From Spongiibacter sp. IMCC21906 (GTDB lineage: Bacteria > Pseudomonadota > Gammaproteobacteria > Pseudomonadales > Spongiibacteraceae), in the NCBI RefSeq assembly GCF_001010805.1, contig NZ_CP011477.1, positions 3,156,501-3,220,500 of the forward strand: 64,000 nt of DNA. Reading direction: 5' to 3'. The notes below the pieces were generated by a model. It ran no database searches and had not been told where the DNA came from. It was given only the letters and a program-made list of their open reading frames with translations. Below, in pieces: positions 15,772 through 26,520 of this stretch (position 1 is the first letter of the stretch; the number at the start of each line of letters is the position of its first letter). Both the position numbers and the translations under genes were made by a program.

Positions 15772-16725
15772 ATGAAAGTCGTTAATTATTTACTCATATT
15801 CGCCAGTGTATATGTGCTGACGATCGGACCAACTCATGCCGCGGAAGATGATCACAGCGATGATTCGCATGCGCATGATCACGTCAACGAAGCGCGCGAG
15901 GATCACGAGGAGTCGGAGAGCACTCACGCGGAAATCTCTGCCGGGATGGCGGAGCAAGCCGGTATCCGAAGCAAGGCCTCAGGCGCCGGCATCCTGGAGC
16001 GCACCATCAGCAGTTATGGCCGCCTTGTTCCCAATCCCGACGGAATTGCCCTGATCAGGGCGCGCTTCCCAGGTCAGGTTACGAAAATCAATGCCAGTCT
16101 CGGTGACTCGGTCAAGGCTGGCGACCCACTGGCCAGCATCGAATCCAATGACAGTCTCCAACCCTACACCTTGCGTGCGCCTTTTGCCGGTACCGTTATC
16201 CAGCGCAATATCAACGTCGGCGAGCTGGCCGGGGAACAAGCACTGTTCACCATCGCCAAGCTCGACCCGCTATGGGTGGAATTGAAAATCTTTCCAGGGC
16301 AGCGCCGCGAAATCGCGCCCGGACAGCTGGTTCGAATTGACACCGGAGATGCCCAACCTGAGTCCAGGATCAGTCATATCGTGCCCCAGAACGACAACTC
16401 GCCCTACGTCATTGCCCGGGCAGAAATTGCCAACACAGAGGAACTGCTTTCACCGGGTCGGCTGGTTTCGGCACGCATCCTGGTGGAGCGTATCGAAGCG
16501 CCGCTGGTGGTAGAAAATCGGGCCCTGCAGTCACTTGATGAATCCCGAGTCGTGTTTGTGCAGGAGGGCAATAGCTTTGAGCCCCGGCCTGTCGAGTTGG
16601 GCCGCACGGATGGCCAGTTCACCGAAATACTTTCCGGCCTGAAACCCGGCGAACGCTACGTGGTGGAGAACAGCTATCTCATCAAGGCTGATATCGAAAA
16701 ATCCAGCGTGTCAGACGACGATTAA
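15772..16725 (+). CDS. czcB: CzcB-type periplasmic membrane-fusion protein
   Basis: A 317-residue adaptor linking CzcA to CzcC. It has a signal peptide (residues 1-22), then a His/Asp/Glu-rich stretch (DDHSDDSHAHDHVNE...) that may collect metal. Barrel-sandwich, lipoyl-like (VTKINASLGDSVKAGDPL) and beta-barrel domains follow. The helical hairpin is very short, as in some compact CzcB forms, so the protein is shorter than the ~380-520 residues common in the family. The true ATG is at 15772; an upstream open frame overlaps czcC and is not used. czcA starts 12 nt after the stop. Confidence 0.93.
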   Translation: MKVVNYLLIFASVYVLTIGPTHAAEDDHSDDSHAHDHVNEAREDHEESESTHAEISAGMAEQAGIRSKASGAGILERTISSYGRLVPNPDGIALIRARFPGQVTKINASLGDSVKAGDPLASIESNDSLQPYTLRAPFAGTVIQRNINVGELAGEQALFTIAKLDPLWVELKIFPGQRREIAPGQLVRIDTGDAQPESRISHIVPQNDNSPYVIARAEIANTEELLSPGRLVSARILVERIEAPLVVENRALQSLDESRVVFVQEGNSFEPRPVELGRTDGQFTEILSGLKPGERYVVENSYLIKADIEKSSVSDDD

Positions 16726-19851
<3,126 letters not shown>

Positions 19852-20010
19852 TTGCATCCCGGTAGCCCGCTCTTGGCCGCCATTTGGCCGGGAGTGGGTC
19901 GTTTTCGAGAAACAATTTCGGTTTTGATTGTCGGCCAGGAAGCGCAGCCTTACCGACTGACAAGCACGGTCAAACCGAGCAAATTTTTAAGGCTTTTTTC
20001 CGCTAAGGTT

Positions 20011-20520
20011 TCAGGAAGATCCATCCAACTCGGCATTGGGATTTTCTTTTCGCAGCAAGCCTACGAAAATAAGAAGCAATGCACCGAGGACAATTGCAAT
20101 ATCGGCAAGATTGAAGGCTGGCCAATGCCAGTCTCGCCAATAGAAATCGAAGGCATCTACAACATAGCCGCGAAAGATCCGGTCAATCAGATTGCCCATG
20201 GCGCCACCGAGGATAAGACTGTAAGCAACGGCGTCTCCCTTATGACGTTTTTCACGGATCAGCTTGATCAGCACGATCGAAACCACCATCGCGATTCCGA
20301 TTAAAAAGTAGCGCTGCCAGCCTCCGGCATTCGCGAACAGACTGAATGCCGCACCGGTGTTCCATACGTGCACCCAGTTAAAGAACGGGGTCACCGCGAT
20401 CGACTCGCCATAAGCCATTGTTTGTTGAACCAGCCATTTTACAGTTTGGTCCGATGCTGCTATCAGGCCGGATATGGAAAACAGGACGTACGGCGAGAGG
20501 TTGTTGCCAATAATGGGCAT
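20011..20520 (-). CDS. lspA: Lipoprotein signal peptidase II (LspA), metal-island copy
   Basis: A 169-residue inner-membrane aspartyl protease that cleaves prolipoproteins. Four membrane helices are visible. The two catalytic aspartates lie in GGAMGNLIDRIFRG and YVVDAFDFYW. Length is normal. Extra lspA copies next to cadR/pbrR-regulated exporters are known; in Cupriavidus pbrC is an lspA homologue in the lead operon. Here it starts 3 nt after the HMA-CDF gene and shares its MerR-type promoter, so it is a metal-inducible accessory copy rather than the housekeeping gene. Confidence 0.95.
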   Translation of the reverse strand: MPIIGNNLSPYVLFSISGLIAASDQTVKWLVQQTMAYGESIAVTPFFNWVHVWNTGAAFSLFANAGGWQRYFLIGIAMVVSIVLIKLIREKRHKGDAVAYSLILGGAMGNLIDRIFRGYVVDAFDFYWRDWHWPAFNLADIAIVLGALLLIFVGLLRKENPNAELDGSS

Positions 20521-20523
20521 GCT

Positions 20524-21420
20524 TTAACCCTTGAGCGCCAGAATGCGCCTGGCACCGTTAAGCACGACGAGCCCCGCGATGGTACCGATAATCAGATCCG
20601 GATAATTGGAGCCGGTCCACGCGACCAGAGCGCCGGCGGTGATGACCCCCAGGTTGATCACCACGTCGTTGGCCGAGAATATCCAGCTGGCCTTCATGTG
20701 CGCTCCGCCCTCCCGATGTTTGGCTATCAGCAGCAGACAACTGGTATTGGCAATCAACGCGACGAATGCGATAGCCATCATCACCAGCGATTCAGGCTCA
20801 CTACCGAATACAAAGCGTCTCACCACCTCTATGAGTACGCCAACAGCCAATATCAGTTGCAGCACACCCGCAAGATGCGCGGCACGTAGCTGCATTTTCA
20901 CGCTGTGGCCAACCGCATAAAGGGCGAGCCCGTACACGGCCGCATCGGCAAAATTATCCAGGGACTCTCCAATCAGGCCGGTAGACTGGGCGATCAGGCC
21001 GGCTGTCATTTCCACCACGAACAGGACTGCATTGATGCCGAGCAACCAGCGCAGGGCCCCGGATTCTTGCTTAGCAGAGGCTGCCGAGAACTCGGCGGCC
21101 TTGATGGTCTCGGGATCGGCAGAGACGCATTCCTGAAGCGAAGCACCTAGCTCCAAGGTCTTCAGTTTCGCGGTGACGGGTTCGACGGCGCCGTCATGCA
21201 CGACCTTCAACCGGCGGTTCGACAAGTCGAAGGACAGCGCCCGAATACCCTCAACGCTGTTCAGGGCCAGGCGAATCATGCGCTCTTCTGATGGACAGTC
21301 CATCTTCGGCACGGAATAAACGCTGACCCATTCCCCCGACGCATCGGAGGAGGCCTGCATATCGGTATCCGCCGCAGGCTTTACATCGTCGCCACAGGGG
21401 CCTCCGCAGTTTTTGCTCAT
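20524..21420 (-). CDS. HMA-domain/CDF fusion cation exporter
   Basis: A 298-residue cation transporter. The N-terminal ~100 residues form an HMA-like domain with VPKMDCPSEERMIRLAL (a CPSEE form of the MxCxxC loop), after a Cys-bearing start (SKNCGGPCGDD). CDF-type membrane segments follow, with ESLDNFADA and SANDVVINLG as metal sites in place of HxxxD. The C-terminal cytoplasmic CDF domain is absent. It heads an operon with lspA, divergent from cadR, and is expected to be induced by Cd/Pb/Zn. A truncated paralogue sits at 28585-29091 in the same divergent arrangement with pbrR. Confidence 0.9.
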   Translation of the reverse strand: MSKNCGGPCGDDVKPAADTDMQASSDASGEWVSVYSVPKMDCPSEERMIRLALNSVEGIRALSFDLSNRRLKVVHDGAVEPVTAKLKTLELGASLQECVSADPETIKAAEFSAASAKQESGALRWLLGINAVLFVVEMTAGLIAQSTGLIGESLDNFADAAVYGLALYAVGHSVKMQLRAAHLAGVLQLILAVGVLIEVVRRFVFGSEPESLVMMAIAFVALIANTSCLLLIAKHREGGAHMKASWIFSANDVVINLGVITAGALVAWTGSNYPDLIIGTIAGLVVLNGARRILALKG

Positions 21421-21453
21421 GATATGACTCCACTTGAATGTGATCGGGCTTTC

Positions 21454-21484
21454 ATTTAAAACTATATATCTGCTATAAGGTCAA
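21454..21484 (-). promoter_or_regulatory. CadR/PbrR-type promoter of the HMA-CDF/lspA operon
   Basis: On the minus strand, -35 TTGACC (21479-21484) and -10 TTAAAT (21454-21459) are separated by exactly 19 bp. That over-long spacer is the hallmark of MerR-family activated promoters. The spacer contains an interrupted TATAG...TATA dyad where the regulator would bind. It lies between the divergent exporter and cadR genes. Confidence 0.75.
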
Positions 21485-21515
21485 TAGAGTAGAGAATCCG
21501 TTGCGGAGGAACCCG

Positions 21516-21941
21516 ATGCGTATTGGTCAATTGGCACAGTCGGTAGGGGTCGATACACAGACGATCCGTTTCTATGAACGGCAGGGCTTGTTGCCGCCCC
21601 CTGATCGGCAGGAGAACGGTTACCGTATTTATAACGAGAAGCATGGTGAGCGGCTGGCTTTTATTCGTCGCTGCCGGATCCTGGACCTGTCGCTCGCAGA
21701 GATTCACGAACTGCAGCGCTATCAGGACGACCCTCATCAGTCCTGTGCCGTCGTCAATGCCTTGCTCGATGATCACATCTCTCATGTGCGCTCGCAGATA
21801 GCCGCTCTACAGGCGCTTGAAAAACAGCTCGTTTCACTGAGAGCGAGCTGCAACGATGACCGTGAAGTTGCGGCTTGCGGGGTTCTTGCCGGCATCAGCG
21901 AAGGAAGCATGCACCCGCAGCAGGCTGAATCATCGGCTTGA
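21516..21941 (+). CDS. cadR: MerR-family metal-responsive regulator (CadR/PbrR type)
   Basis: A 141-residue dimeric activator. The N-terminal winged helix-turn-helix (MRIGQLAQSVGVDTQTIRFY) is followed by the long coupling helix and a C-terminal metal loop. Three metal-site cysteines of CadR/PbrR are present: one in HQSCAVVN and two in RASCNDDREVAACGVL. The ATG at 21516 has GGAGGA five nt upstream; an in-frame upstream start would add five residues. It is divergent from the HMA-CDF/lspA operon with a 19-bp-spacer promoter in between. Cd, Pb or Zn response is expected from the family. Confidence 0.92.
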   Translation: MRIGQLAQSVGVDTQTIRFYERQGLLPPPDRQENGYRIYNEKHGERLAFIRRCRILDLSLAEIHELQRYQDDPHQSCAVVNALLDDHISHVRSQIAALQALEKQLVSLRASCNDDREVAACGVLAGISEGSMHPQQAESSA

Positions 21942-21981
21942 TAATGCTGGGGGCTACGCTATGCGCAAAGCCGGCCGCCTC

Positions 21982-22836
21982 TCACTGGCTGGGGCGGAAC
22001 GGCTCGGCCAGCTGGGCCCAATAGTTTACAGGGTAAGGCTGTTCGCCCGCGATGCCGATCTGCCGACTCTCCCGGGGCGCCGCGTCGGGCTCATACCGGA
22101 AGGTTCCCATCAAACGGTCGTACAGGACTGTGAACAGCCCGAAGTTGACGTCGCCGTCCGCCGAGTTGGCATGGTGGAAGCGATGCACCTCGGCATTGGC
22201 GAAGACGTACTTGAACCCGCCCGTGCGGTAATCGGCGTTGCTGTGCTGGCACAACAGCGCAATGACCACCAGGAACGGCAGAGTGATGGCTACCTCGAAG
22301 GGGATGCCCAGTAACAGGAGCGGCAGCACGCCCGAGCCAGTCTCAATCGCCTGGTGGACGGGGTGCTTCATCAAACCATTGAAGCCATACAGACGCCTGG
22401 GACTGTGGTGCACCGCGTGAAAGCGCCACAAGGGAGCGAAGCGATGACTTGCGTGATGTGCCATTGCGATACCGAGGTCGAGGATCAGCGCGGCGAACAC
22501 GACCTGCAAGGCGAATGGCCAGGTGTGCGGCCAGAAGTCCCCACCGAGCGCCGTCCAGGTGAGCCACGGCAGTAACCACAGTGCCGCCCGATTGAGGCTC
22601 GTGTTGATCAGGGCGTGAAGCCAGTCGCGCGCCACATCGTCGTGGGTGCGGTTCCAGTCGGGCTGGTAGGGAATCACCCGCTCGGCGAGGAAGGAAAAAG
22701 CAACGGCGCCGGCAAGCACGGCGAACATCGGCCAGACTCCGACGTTCGCTGACGCCAGCCAGACGACTACGCCGCCGAAGCCAAAAAACAGCACGGGCCA
22801 CGTCCCGTAGCGAAACAGTACTTTTGTGAAACTCAT
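21982..22836 (-). CDS. Sterol desaturase/fatty acid hydroxylase superfamily protein
   Basis: A 284-residue integral-membrane di-iron oxygenase-like protein. The His-cluster motifs are intact: HHASH, HAVHH and, near the end, HRFHHAN. Four or more membrane helices surround them. The ATG at 22836 has GGAAAGGAG upstream, and the gene is divergent from an AraC regulator. Family members hydroxylate or desaturate lipids, sterols or carotenoids; the substrate here is unknown. It is an unexpected item in a metal island and may modify membrane lipid under stress, which is inference. Confidence 0.88.
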   Translation of the reverse strand: MSFTKVLFRYGTWPVLFFGFGGVVVWLASANVGVWPMFAVLAGAVAFSFLAERVIPYQPDWNRTHDDVARDWLHALINTSLNRAALWLLPWLTWTALGGDFWPHTWPFALQVVFAALILDLGIAMAHHASHRFAPLWRFHAVHHSPRRLYGFNGLMKHPVHQAIETGSGVLPLLLLGIPFEVAITLPFLVVIALLCQHSNADYRTGGFKYVFANAEVHRFHHANSADGDVNFGLFTVLYDRLMGTFRYEPDAAPRESRQIGIAGEQPYPVNYWAQLAEPFRPSQ

Positions 22837-22930
22837 GGCAGCGCATTCTCCTTTCCGTAATGACAGCCTTTGTGAAGACACGGATAGAATGCGCTTGGCG
22901 GGCTCCCGAAGCTTGAATAAACTGGCAGCC

Positions 22931-23701
22931 ATGTACTCACCGACCTTTCATCTGTTCCTCTGGCCCCATCGGCTGCTTTTCCTGGGCCCGGCCTTCGATG
23001 CCCAACCCCATCGCCATCACGCGGCGCAACTCGCCCTGGGCCTGCACGACCGCTTGCGGGTCCGTGGCGGGCAGGACCAGCCGTGGCAGGAGGCGGCGGC
23101 TTTTTATGTGCCGCCGGATGTACCGCACGAGTTCGACGCCGGCGATACGCCCTGCGCGCTGCTGTACCTGGACCCAGAAGGCCGGGAGTGCGAGGACGCA
23201 TGCCACCGATTCGGCGGTGGCCGAATCCGGCTGCTCGACAATCACGAGCTACCCCTTGCGACGCTGCAACGCCTTGCCAGCGGCGATGGCAATTCTCCCG
23301 ATGCCGAACAGGCCTGCCGCGAGCTGCTGGGTCAGGGGGTATCCACGCTGCGGCGCAACCTGGACCCGCGCCTGCAGCGCGCGCTGACGTGGCTGGACGA
23401 ACATCTCGACGACGAGCTGGGAAATCGCGCGGTGGCTCACGCTGCCGGTGTATCCGAAAGCTGGCTGTCACACCATTTCGGAGATCGGGTCGGCGTGCCC
23501 ATTCGCCGCTATGTGCTCTGGCGCCGATTGCGCCTGGCCATTGAGGCGGCCTTGGGTGGCGCCTCGCTGACAGACGCCGCGCATGCCGCCGGTTTCTCGG
23601 ATTCGGCCCACCTGACCCGAACATTCCGCGATACCTTTGGAGTCGCCCCCTCGTTCTTGTTCGGAGACCGTCAGGCAATCCGAGTCCACTTTATAAGCTA
23701 A
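22931..23701 (+). CDS. AraC-family transcriptional regulator with cupin-like sensor domain
   Basis: About 256 residues: an N-terminal cupin-like sensor (PHRHHAAQLALGL, FYVPPDVPHEFDAG) and a C-terminal double helix-turn-helix ending DAAHAAGFSDSAHLTRTFRDTFG, the AraC signature. The ATG at 22931 fits the start of the cupin domain; an in-frame ATG at 22886 would add 15 residues, and neither has a strong ribosome-binding site. It is divergent from the sterol desaturase-like gene across about 95 bp and is its probable regulator. The effector is unknown. Confidence 0.85.
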   Translation: MYSPTFHLFLWPHRLLFLGPAFDAQPHRHHAAQLALGLHDRLRVRGGQDQPWQEAAAFYVPPDVPHEFDAGDTPCALLYLDPEGRECEDACHRFGGGRIRLLDNHELPLATLQRLASGDGNSPDAEQACRELLGQGVSTLRRNLDPRLQRALTWLDEHLDDELGNRAVAHAAGVSESWLSHHFGDRVGVPIRRYVLWRRLRLAIEAALGGASLTDAAHAAGFSDSAHLTRTFRDTFGVAPSFLFGDRQAIRVHFIS

Positions 23702-23869
23702 ATAAGCTAACCCAAAACTTCTGTCGACTGGTGAAATTTACGGGCCAGCCCATGACATTGCAAATGGAGGCCGGGGAGCAATACAAGGCGCGGTTACAGG
23801 GCTGGTGAACAGTGCATATCAGCTTGAGTAACACACTTTTGATGTCACGCGTGCGCGGCTTTTGCAATG
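23702..23869. other. Short intergenic stretch with an unidentified 3' gene scar
   Basis: Plus strand at about 23742-23807 reads a short open segment (TGQPMTLQMEAGEQYKARLQ...) ending in a stop at 23805-23807. It looks like the end of a lost gene, but I cannot name the family. Confidence 0.3.
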
Positions 23870-24517
23870 CTACCCGTTTTCACCGGACCTGCCCTCGAGT
23901 CGCGGCTCGTGCCGCCACGCCCCAGCGGCATCGCGCAGTACCTGGTAGGCGGTGTGCAGGAACACGGCAGCCACGGCGCAGGCGACGACGATATCCGGCC
24001 AGAAGGAATCGAGCGCGATGACCAGTCCCCCGGCGACTATGACCCCCAGGTTGCCGATCACATCGTTGCGTGAGCACAGCCAGACCGAGCGCATATTCAC
24101 ATCTTCGCCCCGGTGCTTCATTAGCAGGGCGAAACAGATCAGATTGCCGATAAGAGCCGCGCCGGCGACCGCCATCATCGCCGGGCCGATGGGCTGCGGT
24201 TCCCCCATCAGGCTGGCGACGATGGAGGCCACAATGCCGATGCCGAAGGCCAGCTGAATCAGTCCCTTCGCGAACGCGGCGCCGGCCCTCCAGCGTAGGC
24301 TGCGGGCGACAACAAACAGGCTTATGGCGTACACCAACGTGTCGCCGAGATTGTCGGCGGAGTCTGCGATCAGCGCCTTGGAATCCGCCAATACCCCGGC
24401 CGTCAGTTCCCCGGCGAACATCAGGGCATTGATCCACAGAACGGCGTACAGGGTTTTTCGCCGCTCGCCAGCGGCCAGGTTATTCGCGGTTTCGTCGTCA
24501 CAGCAGCCGCTGCTCAT
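23870..24517 (-). CDS. CDF-like cation transporter (short form)
   Basis: A 215-residue membrane protein related to the membrane half of the HMA-CDF exporter at 20524-21420 but without the HMA domain. It starts with a small Cys pair (SSGCCDDE) and has about six membrane segments. The metal-site positions read DSADNLGD and CSRNDVIGNLGV, and the end matches VFLHTAYQVLRDA. A strong AGGAGG ribosome-binding site precedes the ATG. It is apparently single and leftward. Divalent metal export is inferred from the family; two scars with the same C-terminal sequence lie elsewhere (25659-25880 and 55690-55835). Confidence 0.87.
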   Translation of the reverse strand: MSSGCCDDETANNLAAGERRKTLYAVLWINALMFAGELTAGVLADSKALIADSADNLGDTLVYAISLFVVARSLRWRAGAAFAKGLIQLAFGIGIVASIVASLMGEPQPIGPAMMAVAGAALIGNLICFALLMKHRGEDVNMRSVWLCSRNDVIGNLGVIVAGGLVIALDSFWPDIVVACAVAAVFLHTAYQVLRDAAGAWRHEPRLEGRSGENG

Positions 24518-24591
24518 CGTTTTACCTCCTGATCATCCTTGTGGCGGCTTTCGAGCGTGGAGGATAACGCTGAAGTCCGCAGTGATTTCAG

Positions 24592-24723
24592 TCAAGAAGC
24601 TTGAGCCAGGTTGAGTTAGCCTGGATGGTCAAGTCCAGTCAATCGCGAATAGCGAAAATGGAAGCTGACGATTCAGGTGTACCGATTGATACGTTGATAA
24701 GATCCTTGCTTGCATTGCTAACC
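24592..24723 (+). pseudogene. Remnant of an XRE-family helix-turn-helix antitoxin
   Basis: Reads LSQVELAWMVKSSQSRIAKM and on to IDTLIRSLLAL, the recognition helix and following helix of HigA/XRE-type antitoxins (consensus LSQxELAxxxGxSQSxVAKMExG). No proper start is seen, and the match ends where it meets the 3' end of the Acr3-like gene. It is probably a broken toxin-antitoxin relic. Confidence 0.55.
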
Positions 24724-25675
24724 ATACTCTCTGATCAAGCGCCGGGGTACCCAGCGCAGATATATCACCATGCCGAACAATTCGATCAGGGACTGGAAAA
24801 CAATAACGACAGCGGCGGCCCGCCAGGCGTCCGGTAGAGAAAGTGCCAGCGGCAGCATGACGAAGGAATTGCGGGTACCAAGACTGAACGTCAGCGTGCG
24901 GCCAACCGGTGGCGCAAGACGGAATATCCGGCTGAGAAGTTTGCCGACGACAGCAGCTGCCGCCAGGTACAGGATGAAGACCACCAGCACCGGCCACAAC
25001 AGGGTGCCTTTTGCGACCACGAGGCTAACCTGCGATCCGGCAATCAGGAAGACCACCAGTGCCACCAACGGTACGGGCAGCCAACCGAGCCGATCGACAA
25101 GGTTCAGGGTCGGCTGGTGTCTTTCAGCCAATCGCTCGGTCAACCATGCCAGAATCAGGGGCACGATAATCAATCCAAAAAAACGGGCAGCAAATAGCTG
25201 CCGACGGCCAGCTCGATAGCCAGATCACCCATAAACAGCCAGATATACACGGGTAGTAGAACGAACTGGAAGATCAAAAGCACGGGTGCGGCCGCAATGG
25301 CTCGGGCACCATTCCCACCGCCCAGATAGGTAAAGCTGATAAACCAGTCCGTACACGGCACCAGCAGAACCAGCAGCACACCGAGGCGGATGGCGGGATC
25401 ATCCGGTAGCAGTAGCACCAGGGCGCCAACGATCAGCGGCACCAGAATAAAGTTGCCCGTGAGTAGCGCGATCAGAAAACGGCGGTCGCGAAACGCCGGC
25501 GCCAGATGTGTCAGCGGCACCTGCGTGAAGGTGGTATACAGGAGCACACCCAGAACGGGCCACAACAACACCTCTCAATGCCCGGTCAGTCCCGGTGAAT
25601 CCAGCCGATGGTCATGCCAGCCAGGATGCAGGCAAGATAGAGCCAGACCTGCTGCTTCTCAAGTTTTTCGCGCAT
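24718..25675 (-). pseudogene. Acr3/ArsB-like arsenic permease, disrupted (frameshifts and stop)
   Basis: The full-length gene (~319 codons) is recognisable across three pieces. It begins at ATG 25675 with a GGAG site (MREKLEKQQVWLYLACILAG). It loses frame near 25590, where CACCGGG replaces an expected extra C, meets an in-frame TGA just before EVLLWPVLG, and continues through 25571-25177 (TFTQVPL..., PCTDWFI). It then loses frame again at a run of seven A at 25177-25183, and finishes in 24718-25173. The family is the bile acid:Na+ symporter/Acr3 type with about ten membrane helices, normally exporting arsenite. Three separate lesions make a sequencing error for all of them unlikely. Confidence 0.8.
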
Positions 25676-25880
25676 TGCGCTCCAATCGTGTTGTTAAGGG
25701 TTTGCGCCGCAGTTGTTTTACGGCTTTGCCTGTACAGTGTGCTGCCATCAGCGCTCCGTTAATCACGATCAAGATTATCACAAGCCCAATGACCAGGCCG
25801 GGGTGGGGTGATGGCGTCGGGGCGACCAGCAAATCCGCCAGGATGAAGACCTGGTTGGCGGAGACATCGTTTCGGTATCG
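25659..25880 (-). pseudogene. C-terminal remnant of a CDF-like cation transporter
   Basis: Minus-strand reading RNDVSANQVFILADLLVAPT followed by PGLVIGLVIILIVINGALMA matches the last two membrane helices of the island's CDF-like transporters (compare SANDVVINLG...YPDLIIG and SRNDVIGNLG...WPDIVVA). There is no 5' part. The frame ends at a stop (25659-25661) inside the start of the Acr3-like gene, which suggests the two once formed a coupled operon. Confidence 0.6.
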
Positions 25881-25977
25881 TTCCCGCCCACGTTGCCGTT
25901 AGGTTCAACTCTATTCCTCATGGTTGGTGACAGCTTTGCCTATGGAAATCTTTCTTGTGGAAGCCGTAATCGAGAGA

Positions 25978-26520
25978 TCACGGACTTCCCCTGACGTTGA
26001 ATCGTGCCTGTAGCGTATCCGGTGGCAAACAGCGTCCCTCGTCGTGGCAGGCCTGCACACGAACCGCGACGTTCAGGGGTTGGTCAGGGATATTGCCAGG
26101 CAACGCGGCCCGTAGGCTCGTGCCGTCGTCATAAACGGCCCAGGGTTCGCCGAGGCCGCTGTCGATCCAGCGTCCGGGCGGGTAGTCGATCTGCAGTGGC
26201 AGGGGATTGTCTGCGCTGGCGGTGATTTCCGTGGGAATGAGGAAGTCGAGGGAAGCGGGGTTGGCGTTGACGTGCCAGCCTTCGGCAATGTGCAGAGTGA
26301 CCTGCAGCCCACCTGCGCCGTCGCGCACGGCGCGGATGTCGACAAGGTCGGCTGTCGTGCGTACCTCATCGATGCGCGCTGTGTCACTCTCGGCGTGCGT
26401 CGTTTCGGGCTCGCCGGACGGCCATTGCCAGACCAGCAACCCGCCCGCCACCGCCAAAGCGCCGAGGCCGGGCACCAACCAGCCGAAGACCCAGGATTTG
26501 TTCATGCGCATACGATTCAT
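25978..26520 (-). CDS. DsbD alpha-like periplasmic reductase domain protein
   Basis: A 180-residue exported protein with one N-terminal membrane anchor or signal (residues 10-30) and a single immunoglobulin-like domain matching the N-terminal domain of DsbD. The redox cysteine pair is in VQACHDEGRCLPPDTL, equivalent to the C...C-x-PP site of nDsbD. Its first four bases overlap the end of the DsbD-like gene (ATGA). Together the two encode a split version of the three-domain DsbD or of ScsB. Substrates are unknown, but periplasmic thiol repair during copper stress is a plausible role. Confidence 0.85.
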   Translation of the reverse strand: MNRMRMNKSWVFGWLVPGLGALAVAGGLLVWQWPSGEPETTHAESDTARIDEVRTTADLVDIRAVRDGAGGLQVTLHIAEGWHVNANPASLDFLIPTEITASADNPLPLQIDYPPGRWIDSGLGEPWAVYDDGTSLRAALPGNIPDQPLNVAVRVQACHDEGRCLPPDTLQARFNVRGSP

